From the NCBI GenBank assembly GCA_020746835.1, contig JAGPNK010000001.1, positions 5,952,001-6,016,000 on the forward strand: 64,000 nt of DNA, read 5' to 3'. Shown here piece by piece: positions 11,560 through 21,106 of this stretch (within the stretch, counting starts at the first letter, position 1; every line of letters starts with the position of its first letter). Both the position numbers and the translations under genes were made by a program. The notes below the pieces were generated by a model. It saw only the letters and a list, made by a program, of their open reading frames with translations. It was not told the origin of the DNA and ran no database searches. Origin of the DNA: Stachybotrys elegans. Taxonomy: Eukaryota > Ascomycota > Sordariomycetes > Hypocreales > Stachybotryaceae.

Positions 11560-13110
11560 ATGGGCTTCGATTGTGGTTTTGATATCCACCCCCGGCTGGA
11601 ACCGACTGCTGCGAACAAAGATCAGTATCAAAGATTTCTAGACGAAATCATAAGAGAATACGGAGACATTTATGATGAAAGAGGACGTCGAGCAGACGGC
11701 AAAGTTTTATCGACGCCCGGAGATGCTGGTGCCTCCGACAGATTACATATTCGGTTCATGGTCGGCGAGTGTCCGCAACTCCCAAGCCATCCCAACGGAT
11801 GTTATTACTTCCTACGCTTCAGCTCAAAGATCAGTGGAAGTTTGACATCCCCTGCCGAGCCGTACATCAAAGGCGTTTACAAAACTGCAAAGAAGTACCT
11901 CGGCAGTAGGGTCCATTTCTGGCATGAGATGAGTGAGACCGGTGACGAGCGGCAATTTGGTTACTATGATTGGCAAACGGTGTACGATGCAGAGAAAGAA
12001 CTTGGAAAACTGACATATCCTGCTGATGAGCGAAGCGGGACCTCTTCATTACTCGACGCAGACGCCGGACGGTCCTCGAACTCAACTCAATGCCTAGACT
12101 TGAAGCAGGATTCCAGTTCCTCTCAACCTGCCACGTCCTCTCAACTTGCATCAAAAAATGGGAAGGCATATGCCATCATGCCAGTTCCGAGTAAGGGACA
12201 AGGCGTGATCGCCACTCGCAAAATCCACAAAGGTACACGCATAATTTCAGAAGCACCCATGTTCAAGGTCCCTCGCGATGAGCCCAGCATTCAGGCTGTA
12301 GATGACGCCATCATCAGGGCCTTGAAGAGTCTGGATCGGGACGATCAACGAGCATTTTTCAGTTTATGCAACGCTTACGGAAAGGCCCATAGCCCGTTCC
12401 TCGGAATTGCCAGGACTAATGTACTACCCCTCGGCTCTGAAGCCCGTGAGGGTGGCCTGTTCCTTGAGGCATCTCGCGTTAACCACTCCTGTCGACATAA
12501 TGCGCAAAATACCTGGAATGCAAGCATTGGACGCCTGACCATCCACGCGCTCTGTGATATTGAAGAAGGACAGGAAATCACCATCTCCTACCTGGCTCGC
12601 AGAATGGAACATTCAGAGCGCCAAGGTTTCTTAAAGGCAAAGTTCCTCTTTGACTGTAGCTGCGATCTCTGCATGCTGCCGCCAGCCCAGCGCCAGGAGA
12701 GCGATCTCAGACTCAGGAGTATTCAATCCATCGATGATACAATTGGCACCGGGGTTGCATCCACCCCTAACACTGGGCTACATCTTGTACGTGCCATGCT
12801 CCGACTGCTTGAGGAGGAAGGTATCTGGGATGCAGGTGTTCCAAGAGCATATTACGACGCATTTCAGATCGCTGTCATGGATGGAGATGAGGCCAGAGCA
12901 AAGATCTTTGCTGAGCGAGCATATGCTGCCAGGGTGGTTATTGAGGGTGACGACAGCCCAACGGCAGCGAGATTAAGGAAATTGGCTGAGCGACCTTCTC
13001 AGCATCCACTCTACCAAGTCAGGAAGGATTCCCCACAAGAGATTGATGGGCTGGAGTTTGACGACTGGCTCTGGAGAGAAACGAATGGTCAAAGTGACCG
13101 CTCATCTTAA
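11560..13110 (+). CDS. SET-domain protein (SMYD/SET5-like lysine methyltransferase family)
   Basis: Likely S-adenosylmethionine-dependent protein methyltransferase; the substrate is unknown. The intronless frame from ATG 11560 gives 516 residues. Residues about 1-150 form an N-terminal region starting MGFDCGFDIHPRL, not assigned. The SET domain spans about 205-370. It has the entry motif GQGVIATRKIHKGTRI, a long insertion, then EASRVNHSCRHNAQNTWN (the NHSC core that binds cofactor), and GQEITISYL with the catalytic-type tyrosine. A post-SET-like cysteine cluster, FDCSCDLC, follows. No MYND zinc finger is visible inside the insert. The C-terminal 140 residues are helical, as in SMYD-like proteins. 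The ATG at 11560 is the first in the frame. Family call is secure; enzymatic activity is inferred. Confidence 0.85.
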   Translation: MGFDCGFDIHPRLEPTAANKDQYQRFLDEIIREYGDIYDERGRRADGKVLSTPGDAGASDRLHIRFMVGECPQLPSHPNGCYYFLRFSSKISGSLTSPAEPYIKGVYKTAKKYLGSRVHFWHEMSETGDERQFGYYDWQTVYDAEKELGKLTYPADERSGTSSLLDADAGRSSNSTQCLDLKQDSSSSQPATSSQLASKNGKAYAIMPVPSKGQGVIATRKIHKGTRIISEAPMFKVPRDEPSIQAVDDAIIRALKSLDRDDQRAFFSLCNAYGKAHSPFLGIARTNVLPLGSEAREGGLFLEASRVNHSCRHNAQNTWNASIGRLTIHALCDIEEGQEITISYLARRMEHSERQGFLKAKFLFDCSCDLCMLPPAQRQESDLRLRSIQSIDDTIGTGVASTPNTGLHLVRAMLRLLEEEGIWDAGVPRAYYDAFQIAVMDGDEARAKIFAERAYAARVVIEGDDSPTAARLRKLAERPSQHPLYQVRKDSPQEIDGLEFDDWLWRETNGQSDRSS

Positions 13111-14376
13111 TTGCTAATGACTTGAGATATCCCTCCATCAGTATCCCAATGCATTATGATACAAACTTTGTTACCTCCTCCCGTTCATGCTTCAAAATTC
13201 GTAAAGACTCCTTGCTCTTAGGCCTAGTTCTGACAATTTCGCTGAGTGCATTAGAACAGACTTGCAGGTGACAAAAAGATGGTAATCTTCACTGCTCACT
13301 GGTGTTTTCATCTCAATAGTGTTTTTAAGAAGATCGTGCTCGACGTTGTACTTATGGCCTTGTTGCCAGCCGCCGCCTAAGCAGAACACAGTGCAACTAA
13401 GCTAGGATAATCTTCTTCCAGATTGGCCCCGGGGCGCAACTCCGTGATACCGCCCCGAAATTCGAGATAACGCCGATCCCGCGTCGTTCTGCAACTCCAC
13501 TAGGCATCCACCCCAAACACATGACATAGTAGCCCAGCCCTATCGCCGGGTCGCATAGATCATGAGGATAGCTTTGTTTCGCCATTTCAAACATGCCGTT
13601 TATGTCAAAGGCTGCAAAGTCGACATCGTTGTCTTCATATCGCGAGAGGAGGATGAACTCAAAGACTTTCCCCTTTGGACCAGTATGGACAAATCCAAGT
13701 TATGAAACCCGTCAAGAAATAATCCACCACATCAATGTCCTTCTCTATTCACAATGTCTGCCATCCCACTCTTGGCTCTCCTGAGATCCATGGGATAAAA
13801 AACAGCAAAGGTCCAGAACTGGAGGAGCGGGTATGGCAGGTCCTCTTAAACGCTAATCGCGACCGGGAGTTCTGTCGGCATGATCTGGGCTTCCTCGGCG
13901 GGATAACTGAGTCCCGACGTCCAGGGAAGGCCCCTGCCGGCTGCGTAGATACCCCTCATACCGCGGGAGCCCGAACAGAGTCGTTCAAGGCTGAGGGGTC
14001 CCACCCCAGGGCGGGCGCTCTTGAGGCGGATAGCTACCTCGAGAACCAGGTAATCCAAGTGTATTATGAAATGAAGACTCACACGTACCGAGAGCGATGC
14101 GCCGAGGTCGGGGTACCGTACGTACCGATTCCGGCGGACGTGCTCAGACGACGAAGCATGTGACGGCTGTGATAGCTAGCGTAAAACAAGACCTTAGCCG
14201 ATCCCCATGTCGCCAGCCCACTTCTCGCCCCACACAGGCCTCATACGGATATTGTATCATCACGGGAAAGGCGAGCTTGTTGATCTGTCAAGACTAGACT
14301 GTCATCCGTCAGCAAATCGAGTGAGCGCAAAACACATTGTCGAGTTAATTCCAGTTCTTGACAATCTAGGAGCAAC
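13111..14376. other. Intergenic around a HET remnant
   Basis: Apart from the remnant at 13397-13699, a 142-codon open frame with ATG runs 13735-14163 on the plus strand. It shows no domain and is not supported as a gene. The end of this stretch is the 5' flank of the dehydroshikimate dehydratase gene. Confidence 0.4.
13397..13699 (-). pseudogene. C-terminal remnant of a HET-domain protein
   Basis: The open minus-strand frame reads GKVFEFILLSRYEDNDVDFA, then GYYVMCLGWMPSGVAERRGI and later APGPIWKKIILA before a stop at 13397. The string AERRGIG followed by PGP.WK.I at the extreme end is the typical last segment of fungal HET proteins. Upstream, the frame is closed by TAA at 13700-13702 and I find no HET core within 2 kb. 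It therefore looks like a surviving 3' end of a deleted gene. Confidence 0.55.
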
Positions 14377-15408
14377 ATGACATGGCAACCAGCCATCATG
14401 AGCGCGTCTCTCGGGCGGGCGTGGCTGCATGACTTTGACTACAAAATGGAGCAAACCAGCAAGGCCGGCTTCAAAGGCGTGGAGATATTCTTTGAAGATC
14501 TTGAACACGTTGCCAAGAAGCTGTCTGGCATCGCTGATGACACTGTTACCCCCACCCCGGACCAGCTACTCAATGCAGCCAGCCATTGCTACGATGTCTG
14601 TCACAGACTCAATCTAGAGATCATCGGCCTCCAACCGTTCTTGTTCTACGATGGGCTCAAAGACCGCTCTCAACACGCCAAACTCATCGAGAAGATGAAA
14701 GTGTGGCTCCAGATCGTCAAGCGTCTGCACACCACCGTCATCCAGATTCCCGCCAACTTCCTGCCGGCCGACCAGCTGACAGGCGACTTGGCTGTGATCG
14801 CCTCGGACCTCCGCGAGCTGGCTGACATGGGCGCCGCCGAGGAGCCGGTTGTCAAGTTCGCGTACGAGAACCTCTGCTGGAGCACGCACGTCGACACCTG
14901 GGAGAAGTTGTGGGACGTGGTCAAGCGCGTGGACCGCCCCAACTTTGGCGTGTGCCTGGATACGTTCAACATCGCTGGCCGAGTCTGGGCTGATCCAACG
15001 TCACCGACGGGAAAGACGCAAAATGCTGACGCTGATCTTGCGGGGTCGCTGGAGCGAATGGCCCGCGAGATTGACATGAGCAAGGTTTTCTACATCCAGG
15101 TGGTCGACGCCGAGCGCATGGAGAAGCCATTGGTCGAGGGGCACCCATTCCATGTCGATGGGAATCCTGCTCGAATGAACTGGTCTCGAAACGCCAGGCT
15201 GTTCATGTATGAGGAGGATCGTGGCGCCTATCTTCCCGTTGAGGAGGTTGCAAGGGTGATTATCCATGAGATGGGGTACAAGGGCTACGTTTCCATGGAG
15301 CTGTTCTCGAGAAGCATGTCGGAGGAGGGCCAGTACGTGCCGCTTGAGCATGCCCAGAGGGGTATTGCGGCGTGGAAGAAGTTGGCAGAGAGGTTATCGC
15401 TTCAGTAA
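14377..15408 (+). CDS. qutC: 3-dehydroshikimate dehydratase (QutC/Qa-4 type)
   Basis: Converts 3-dehydroshikimate to protocatechuate, the ring-aromatising step of fungal quinate catabolism, in the cytosol. The single frame from ATG 14377 gives 343 residues, as expected for the sugar-phosphate isomerase-like TIM-barrel dehydratases. It begins with the family pattern IMSASLGRAW and GFKGVEIFFEDL. The four metal-ligand positions of the fold are visible: E164 (FAYENLCW), D195 (GVCLDTFN), Q241 (FYIQVVDAE) and E308 (YVSMELFSRS). The end (QYVPLEHAQRGIAAWKKL) is also typical. It is the first gene of the cluster and convergent with the SnoaL-like gene 118 bp away. The QutA and QutR genes nearby suggest quinate-inducible control. 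High confidence. Confidence 0.93.
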   Translation: MTWQPAIMSASLGRAWLHDFDYKMEQTSKAGFKGVEIFFEDLEHVAKKLSGIADDTVTPTPDQLLNAASHCYDVCHRLNLEIIGLQPFLFYDGLKDRSQHAKLIEKMKVWLQIVKRLHTTVIQIPANFLPADQLTGDLAVIASDLRELADMGAAEEPVVKFAYENLCWSTHVDTWEKLWDVVKRVDRPNFGVCLDTFNIAGRVWADPTSPTGKTQNADADLAGSLERMAREIDMSKVFYIQVVDAERMEKPLVEGHPFHVDGNPARMNWSRNARLFMYEEDRGAYLPVEEVARVIIHEMGYKGYVSMELFSRSMSEEGQYVPLEHAQRGIAAWKKLAERLSLQ

Positions 15409-15525
15409 ATAGCATCAGATCTCCAGTGTCGGTCCGCAGCGATTAACTAGGTTTAGTGCAGTGATCGATGAAAAGTAATGTTGGGGCATTCATGATTTTA
15501 ATGCATGTGTCATTGTCTAAGTTCT

Positions 15526-16289
15526 TCAGACCTCTACTGGCCTTCCATCTAACCAGTCTTTTGCCTGTCTATACAGAAGATCATGCTTATCACCCGACGC
15601 CGTACCGGCATGCCTCCTGTGCCCCGGCATATCTTTGGAGACAGTCACTCCCATGGTTAACTCCTGGCAGTACGAGAGGTACTTGTATCCATCTGGATAC
15701 GACGCCAGCTTCTGCTCATCGATCTTGGGCACCTTATTCGGGTTCGTAGGGATCAACTTGTCCTTCTCGTACCAATGACGGACAAATCTTGCCCCCCATC
15801 GCCCGTCAATCTTCTCGAAGAAGAAGCAGAATCGGCAGTCTGCCTCTGCGTCGACTTCGCAGTCGCCGTCGAGGACGAAGCGTTGGGTTATGGTCGCCTT
15901 CATCTTGGTGACTGCACGTGTTCCGTCGGGGGTAATGTCTGTTGTCACGCCATGGCACCGGTGCATGATGAAGGCGCCCTTGTCCATACCGGCCTTGGAG
16001 CCTTGCATGAAGTCCTTGTATGCGACGCGACCAGACCACGTTGTGTAGACGTAGGCACCTTCGTGAAAGATGGACGCAAAGTTTTCCCATTCACAAGCAT
16101 CCCTTCACACCAATCAGTCACCTCGTCGCTTCTTGTCTTGCTCCTTGGGGTTCTCACTCACCGGTAGCAGGGCCATCCCTCAGCGAGCTCGCGCAGCTTC
16201 AGACGCTCAATAACCAGGCTGTCTGGCCCATTGTTGCGAATGGCCTTGTCGGGCCATGTGCCCTCGGGTAAGCTGTGAAGGTCCGGCAT
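15526..16289 (-). CDS. SnoaL-like (SnoaL_4/scytalone-dehydratase-like fold) protein
   Basis: Small alpha+beta-barrel protein of the NTF2/SnoaL superfamily, whose members act as dehydratases, isomerases or accessory subunits. The model is complement(15526-16102, 16162-16289), 234 residues, with a GTGAGT donor and exact phase. The first exon starts [20 protein letters not shown]. The splice joins WPCYR to [20 protein letters not shown], the classic SnoaL_4 opening. MHRCHG supplies the usual barrel histidine, and [20 protein letters not shown] the later strands. No signal peptide. It is convergent with the dehydratase gene and divergent from SDH1, so it is probably part of the pathway. Its exact reaction is unknown; a role at an aromatic intermediate (protocatechuate or hydroxyquinol) is inference. 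Confidence 0.8.
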
Positions 16290-16728
16290 GATTGTGACTT
16301 TCTACGCTCGGGTATCGTTTGGCCACTTGAGAGGATAGATTCAAGATCTCACAGCCAGGTCGCTTCTCCTACACCACACATATACCGTCATCTCCAACAG
16401 CTCATCTCATGTACCCCGCCGCCACTATCCTAAACAAGCGCCAGCGTGGGGTCCACCACCGGCAAATGTCTTTGCCAGGCCTACAGCATTACCGAGATGT
16501 GAGGAGACGCGACGATGCCTATGCGGGGGAATCCAGCGGGGCAGCAATTCGGGAACCATATTACGTCTGTGGTCTGTGCAGGATCGAACCCAGGGGGATG
16601 AAATAGCCGGCCGAGGTGTTACTAGACTCACCAGTGGCCAAGCATTCACCCACGATTTCCTCAAGAGCCGTCTCAAGCCTTGCATTCGAGGAATTGGAAA
16701 AGAAACTCAAAACGATCTGCCAGAAAAC
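16290..16728. promoter_or_regulatory. Divergent promoter region, SnoaL-like gene and SDH1
   Basis: About 440 bp between the two start codons must hold both promoters. No QutA-type site of the form GGRTAA-N4-TTAYCC is obvious to the eye. The region reads as open frame on both strands, probably by chance. Confidence 0.45.
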
Positions 16729-17646
16729 ATGACGGCGACCTCAGACAAGAAGACGCTCCATTTGGTCGGAGTCGGAGTCACCCACTCGATCGCCTATGGT
16801 ATGCACAACTTCATCGCGGAGTCCCTAGGGCTACCATGGACTTTCCACTCCACCGAGTGCCCAACGCTGGACGACGTAGTCGAGCTGTCGAAGAGGGACA
16901 CCACCGCTGGACTGGTTGTTACTATGCCCTACAAGAACTCCATCATGCCGCATCTCGACAAGCTAGATGAACTCGCCACAGCGATCGGAGCCTGTAACAA
17001 TGTTTACTACGAGGAGCATCGCAAACGTGTCGGTACCAACACCGACTGGCGCGGAATTCGGGGATGCCTGTTGGAGAAGGGTGACGAGTCGCGCCGCGGC
17101 ACAAGCGAGAAGCCTACACGCGGCGTCATTGTTGGTGCAGGGGGTGCCTCTCGAGCGGCTGTTTATGCCTTGTCTTCACATCTTCATTGTCGTACAATTT
17201 ACGTCTTGAACAGAGACGAACAAGAAGTCAAGGACCTTATCCGCGACTCACAAAACCTTCCTAACACACCTGAGATTGTCCACGTCACGACAGTCGAACA
17301 GGCGCAACAGATAGCAGAGATCTACTACATTGTCGGCACCGTGCCAGACCTCGAGCCTCAGACGGACACAGAGAAGCTAGTGGCTGCGATGCTGAAGAAG
17401 ATCCTCGAGAAGCCTGAGAAGGGCGTGCTGCTGGACATGTGCTTCAAGCCTAGGAGGACTCGCATGATCAAGCTGGCCGAGAGTCTCGGCTGGCCGTGTG
17501 TTGAGGGAACCCACGTCATCGGGTACCAGATCGAGGAACAGTGGCGTCTTTGGGCTGGTGAGGAGAGGGCCAAGAAAATGGACAAGGAGGGTGCTTGGGC
17601 GGTGCTGTTAAAAGCTGCTGACGAGAGCAAGGGAATCAACTTTTAG
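16729..17646 (+). CDS. Shikimate/quinate dehydrogenase-like protein SDH1 with altered substrate motif
   Basis: NAD(P)-dependent dehydrogenase of the shikimate dehydrogenase family, 305 residues from ATG 16729. The frame is open upstream of this ATG, but the core begins right after MTATSDKKTLHLVG, so I choose this start. Visible motifs: TMPYKN with catalytic lysine K69, GACNNVYY, GTNTDWRG with catalytic aspartate D106, and the nucleotide loop GAGGASRAA. The substrate-binding loop, normally HSxSPxxHN, reads HSIAYGMHN. The first serine (S20) is kept, the second is alanine (A22) and the proline is tyrosine. This is unlike a standard shikimate dehydrogenase and suggests a changed substrate, such as quinate or another cyclitol acid. 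It is convergent with the qutR-like gene. SDH3 at 31686 resembles it more than SDH2 does. Confidence 0.88.
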   Translation: MTATSDKKTLHLVGVGVTHSIAYGMHNFIAESLGLPWTFHSTECPTLDDVVELSKRDTTAGLVVTMPYKNSIMPHLDKLDELATAIGACNNVYYEEHRKRVGTNTDWRGIRGCLLEKGDESRRGTSEKPTRGVIVGAGGASRAAVYALSSHLHCRTIYVLNRDEQEVKDLIRDSQNLPNTPEIVHVTTVEQAQQIAEIYYIVGTVPDLEPQTDTEKLVAAMLKKILEKPEKGVLLDMCFKPRRTRMIKLAESLGWPCVEGTHVIGYQIEEQWRLWAGEERAKKMDKEGAWAVLLKAADESKGINF

Positions 17647-17764
17647 CCAGACCCTCATAGACTGATCGATGGGTTGTGATCTTGGTGTGGCCGTGTCTAC
17701 ATTGACGTGATCGTACACGTGGTTTAACGATTCTTTCAACATTGGCAGTTCGCGGTCGATGCAA

Positions 17765-17800
17765 GTATCCCATTGGAGCACACAAACGGGAAATCCCACA
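17765..17800 (-). repeat. 36-bp dispersed repeat, copy A
   Basis: Contains CCCATTGGAGCACAC on the plus strand. It differs at only two of 36 positions from copy C (40980-41015) and at four from copy B (27276-27311, opposite orientation). All differences are transitions. It lies between the convergent 3' ends of SDH1 and the qutR-like gene. Confidence 0.9.
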
Positions 17801-17837
17801 CATCTAACCCCTTTTGAAAGAATCACTACGCTTCCAT

Positions 17838-20445
17838 CTATATTCGTTCACTGTCCCCAAGATGCTGTAGTATTTGCCCTTCCATGAGCCTCCTTGGAGC
17901 TGGTCTTCCTGTAAACAACTCAAACTGCGCATAAGCCTGCTCAGGGAGCACCTCGAGACCGTGAACAGCAATCCATCTACGATGGCTGAGTGCCCTGACC
18001 TGCTCTAGGAGGGGCGTCTCGAGCGGTGCGTAAGCAAGCTAGATGTGAATAGTCAGTCATGTATCGGCCATTGTCATTGCGGAAATTGCGGCTCACCTCG
18101 ACCGCTACGCCTCCTGTTGGGCTACTCAGCCAGGCTTCTGGCAACCTGTTGTCAGCCTTCGGTTCTCCGTTCACACTGACTCTTGCAATAGAAGAGATAA
18201 TGATGGTGGGTGGTTCATATCCGGCCGGCCATGGCTCGTTCATCGAAGGAATCACGTGAACGCTGACTGGCTTCGTCTTCTGTGTATTTGACGTGGACGG
18301 TGACGGCGACGAGTTGGGGCTTGCTCTCAGCGTATTGACGTTGGGTATGGAGAAGGTTCTGCCGTCAAACTGCTCTGCGATCCGTTTGGCTCTGGAAAGT
18401 GTCCTGTTGTGAATCAGGATGGTATTCACGCCTAGTCTGACAGCCGCGTAGATGGCAGCCTGAGCCATGCCTCCAGCTCCTAGGATAAGTGCCGTCTTAC
18501 GATTGTTGGCTGCGTTGGCTGGTGACAGGTTGCGAGAGATACATGAGTGCAGACCGATCCAGTCAGTGTTATCCCCGAAAAGACCGACAACAGGGCCAGC
18601 CTTGTTTCGGTCCACCAGTGTCTCCAGACCTGCAGAGCGTAGGGGAATGATGGTGTTGACGGCTCCGATAGCCTGTGCCTCCGGGCTCACATGATGAAGG
18701 ACGGAGAATATCTCCTTCTTGAAAGGTGCGCTGATACTGGCGCCTCCAAAATAAGGATTCTGGACGATTGGCCCGAGGTCGCTGAGAGATGAAGATTGGT
18801 AAATTTCATAGGTGTGCGGCATGTTGCAGAAGGCAAAGGCAGCGTTATGCATCGGTGGCGACATGGTTGAGCGGACAGCGCTTCCGAAGATGCCAAACAC
18901 GAGCCTGTCCAGAGCAAAAGAGCTGTAGAGCGCGTTCTGTGCCTCTTGAAGCGTGAGGAGAGGCCGCAGGTATCTCGAAGTAGCGGTCGTTGCGGCTTCC
19001 TCTACCAGCCTATGCGTTACTGGCGTCAGGATGGGGTTACTGAAAGAGGACTGGCGACCTAATATGCCAGCGTTATATGCTATTATAGGCAGTTTCGAAT
19101 GAAGCCGGCGCGCTTGTTGACGGAAGCTCTGGATGGCGTCGTTGTCGCTGCGCGAGGCGGCAAGTTGGCAGAGCCTGACCAGATCGCATTCCCATTCTGC
19201 CGCCGTTGCCAAGAGCTGCATCCTAGAGGGCGATTCCCATGCTCCGTCGTCTGGATAAGGGTCGAAGAAATGGCCGATAATCTTGGACGAGCCCTTCTGG
19301 GCGACCAAAGATCTGGCGGCTGACGGCTCACATCGAAGGTCCAAAGTGAGATACTCAGGTGCTAGGCGAAGAGCATGCCCGACGACTTGTAGGTATGCAG
19401 ACCATAATGATTTCAACGATGATGATGTAGAGCTGGGAATAGAGACATGGATGATTACCGGGAGACGCACATTGCGGCGCAGGGTATAGTACTCCTTTGT
19501 CAAGCGTGTAGCCGTTGCATCATTGAAAGACTGGCGCTCTGGGAGAAGCTCGTCAAGCTCAATGACAATCTCAACAGCATCCACTGCGAGGTCAGTGGTT
19601 CTCAGCCGAAGCGAAATCTCTGAGATGCACTGAAGCGGTATGGTGAGAGCGTATGTGAAATTTCTTGCCTCTGGTGGGATGAATGAGAGTATATTGCGTG
19701 CTTGGAGGATCCGAGGTCGTGCAATTTGGCATCGTATGCTGTGTATAAGGCTTAGGAAATCCTGCTCTACGTTCTTGAGCATGAGCGATGGGTGCGACTG
19801 GAGCGAGGCAGCATGGCACTCGCTTTCGAGTGGTTCTGAGAGGTTGTAGAACTCATAATGGGATGCAGCTCTGTATGTCGTCGAAGCAAGCTCAGAAAGT
19901 CTTGCAACATGGGCAACATCCGGGGTCCTCAGGTAGCGCGCAATGTCCTCGGCGTCACGCATTACGTGTATTATGGGGTGAAGTCTGCCCAGATCTCGTA
20001 GCAACTGTTGACCTGTTCCTTCGGCTGATCCGGGTCCGCAAACAATTATGCAACGTGTAGGGTTTTGCTTCAGCAGCAAGCGCATTGACTCAAGCTCATG
20101 GCGTCTGTATTCGTCCAAACCACACCGAGCCAGGTAGGCCGCCCGTGACATTCCAGTCGCATGGTAGAACTGCTGATCTGCGTCAACGAGGCCAAAGTTG
20201 ATGCAGCTGGCGGCGAGCAGCCCAAGACTCGTCTTGCCTGTGCCTCGGATCCCGAGGAGAAGGATGGAAGCGTCCTGATCTCGGGCTACAGCATTTATTC
20301 GGTCGGACTCAGTTGTCGATGCCGGTATGGGCATGTCATCATTACAAGCGAGAACACTCGCAGCATCTTGCAATGCCAAAAGAGAGCTGGTTCTGCTTCG
20401 AAAGGTTGCGTCAGTGGGCTCGACGACAACACCCACACCCGTCAT
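17838..20445 (-). CDS. qutR: QutR/Qa-1S-type quinate pathway repressor, AROM-derived
   Basis: Repressor of quinate-utilisation genes, known to derive from the three C-terminal domains of the AROM shikimate-pathway enzyme. The model is complement(17838-18038, 18097-20445), 849 residues; the 58 bp intron has a GTGAGC donor, and splicing yields the expected tail VELAYAPLETPLLEQV...LPEQAYAQFELFTG. Domains: shikimate-kinase-like at about 60-235 with an intact Walker A (GIRGTGKT, 65-72); type I dehydroquinase-like at about 250-460; shikimate-dehydrogenase-like at about 514-849 with GDNTDW and GAGGMAQAA. The dehydroquinase part looks dead: the AROM-type HHD motif reads HFFDP, and the Schiff-base lysine is arginine R424 in DLVRLCQLA. 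That fits a sensor/repressor rather than an enzyme. It is divergent from the activator gene, as in other fungal qut/qa clusters. The true ATG is 20445; the codon two before it is GTG. Confidence 0.93.
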
Positions 20446-21106
20446 GTTCACCGTCCCAAGCAGGGAGAGTTTAGTCGGTTTTGGACGATAGGTACATGAC
20501 CATGATTGGGAACAGTGTCGTGTGCTTTCGGAGTTTGGTTGCTGCAGTGTAGGCTCTGTTCGATCGAAAGCGGCCCGCGGGGTCGGGGAATATTACAGAG
20601 AGAGCCGGTAGTTGGCGACGCCCATAGGCTCGTTCTGGCTCCTGTCCTGCCAACAAGCTTCGTAGAGAAGGTCGTAGCGTCGGCAAAGAATAGACCCGAT
20701 GAGCCCCTCCAGGATCCACGCGCCCTCGTGTCGCTTACAGGTAGACATGACTCGACTACTGCGGAGTAATACGCACGCAAGATCAGGTCAGCCAGTCAGC
20801 GTCCGCGTCCCCCGCTTCCCCAAGCCGGGTGGTGTCCCCGCAGCCTACTGGCAACGGTGGAAACTGGAAAGTTGCAACGAGTTTGTGCGCACGCGCAGGC
20901 TCAATCGTGAACACTCTCCAGCCCGGGGTTTGATGCCGTTTCCCATTCCATCACCGTGATCCCGGTGATACCTCCTTCCAGGTGCCTGTCGGCATTAGAT
21001 TGAGCTCCAGTTCGGTAAGATAATCCTTGTTCACTTCCCAGGCCGCGTCAGACTCCACTAACTCTTCCCATGATTCCGGCACAGGACTGTCTGGCCGCGG
21101 GCTGTC
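20446..21106. promoter_or_regulatory. Divergent promoter between qutR-like and qutA-like genes
   Basis: About 660 bp lie between the repressor and activator start codons. This is the natural site for joint autoregulation. I see no clear palindromic GGRTAA...TTAYCC element by eye. Confidence 0.5.

Noticed and set aside
13735..14163. 142-codon plus-strand ORF
   Set aside because: No domain, biased composition, and it overlaps an equally long minus-strand frame; probably chance.
16561..16650. Possible minus-strand tRNA: GGGTTCGATCC resembles a T-arm/B box
   Set aside because: The flanking bases do not form a T stem or acceptor stem, and no proper anticodon arm is seen.
16576..16728. N-terminal extension of SDH1 in the open frame
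   Set aside because: The extension lacks any conserved feature and SDH proteins begin just before the core; ATG 16729 fits better.
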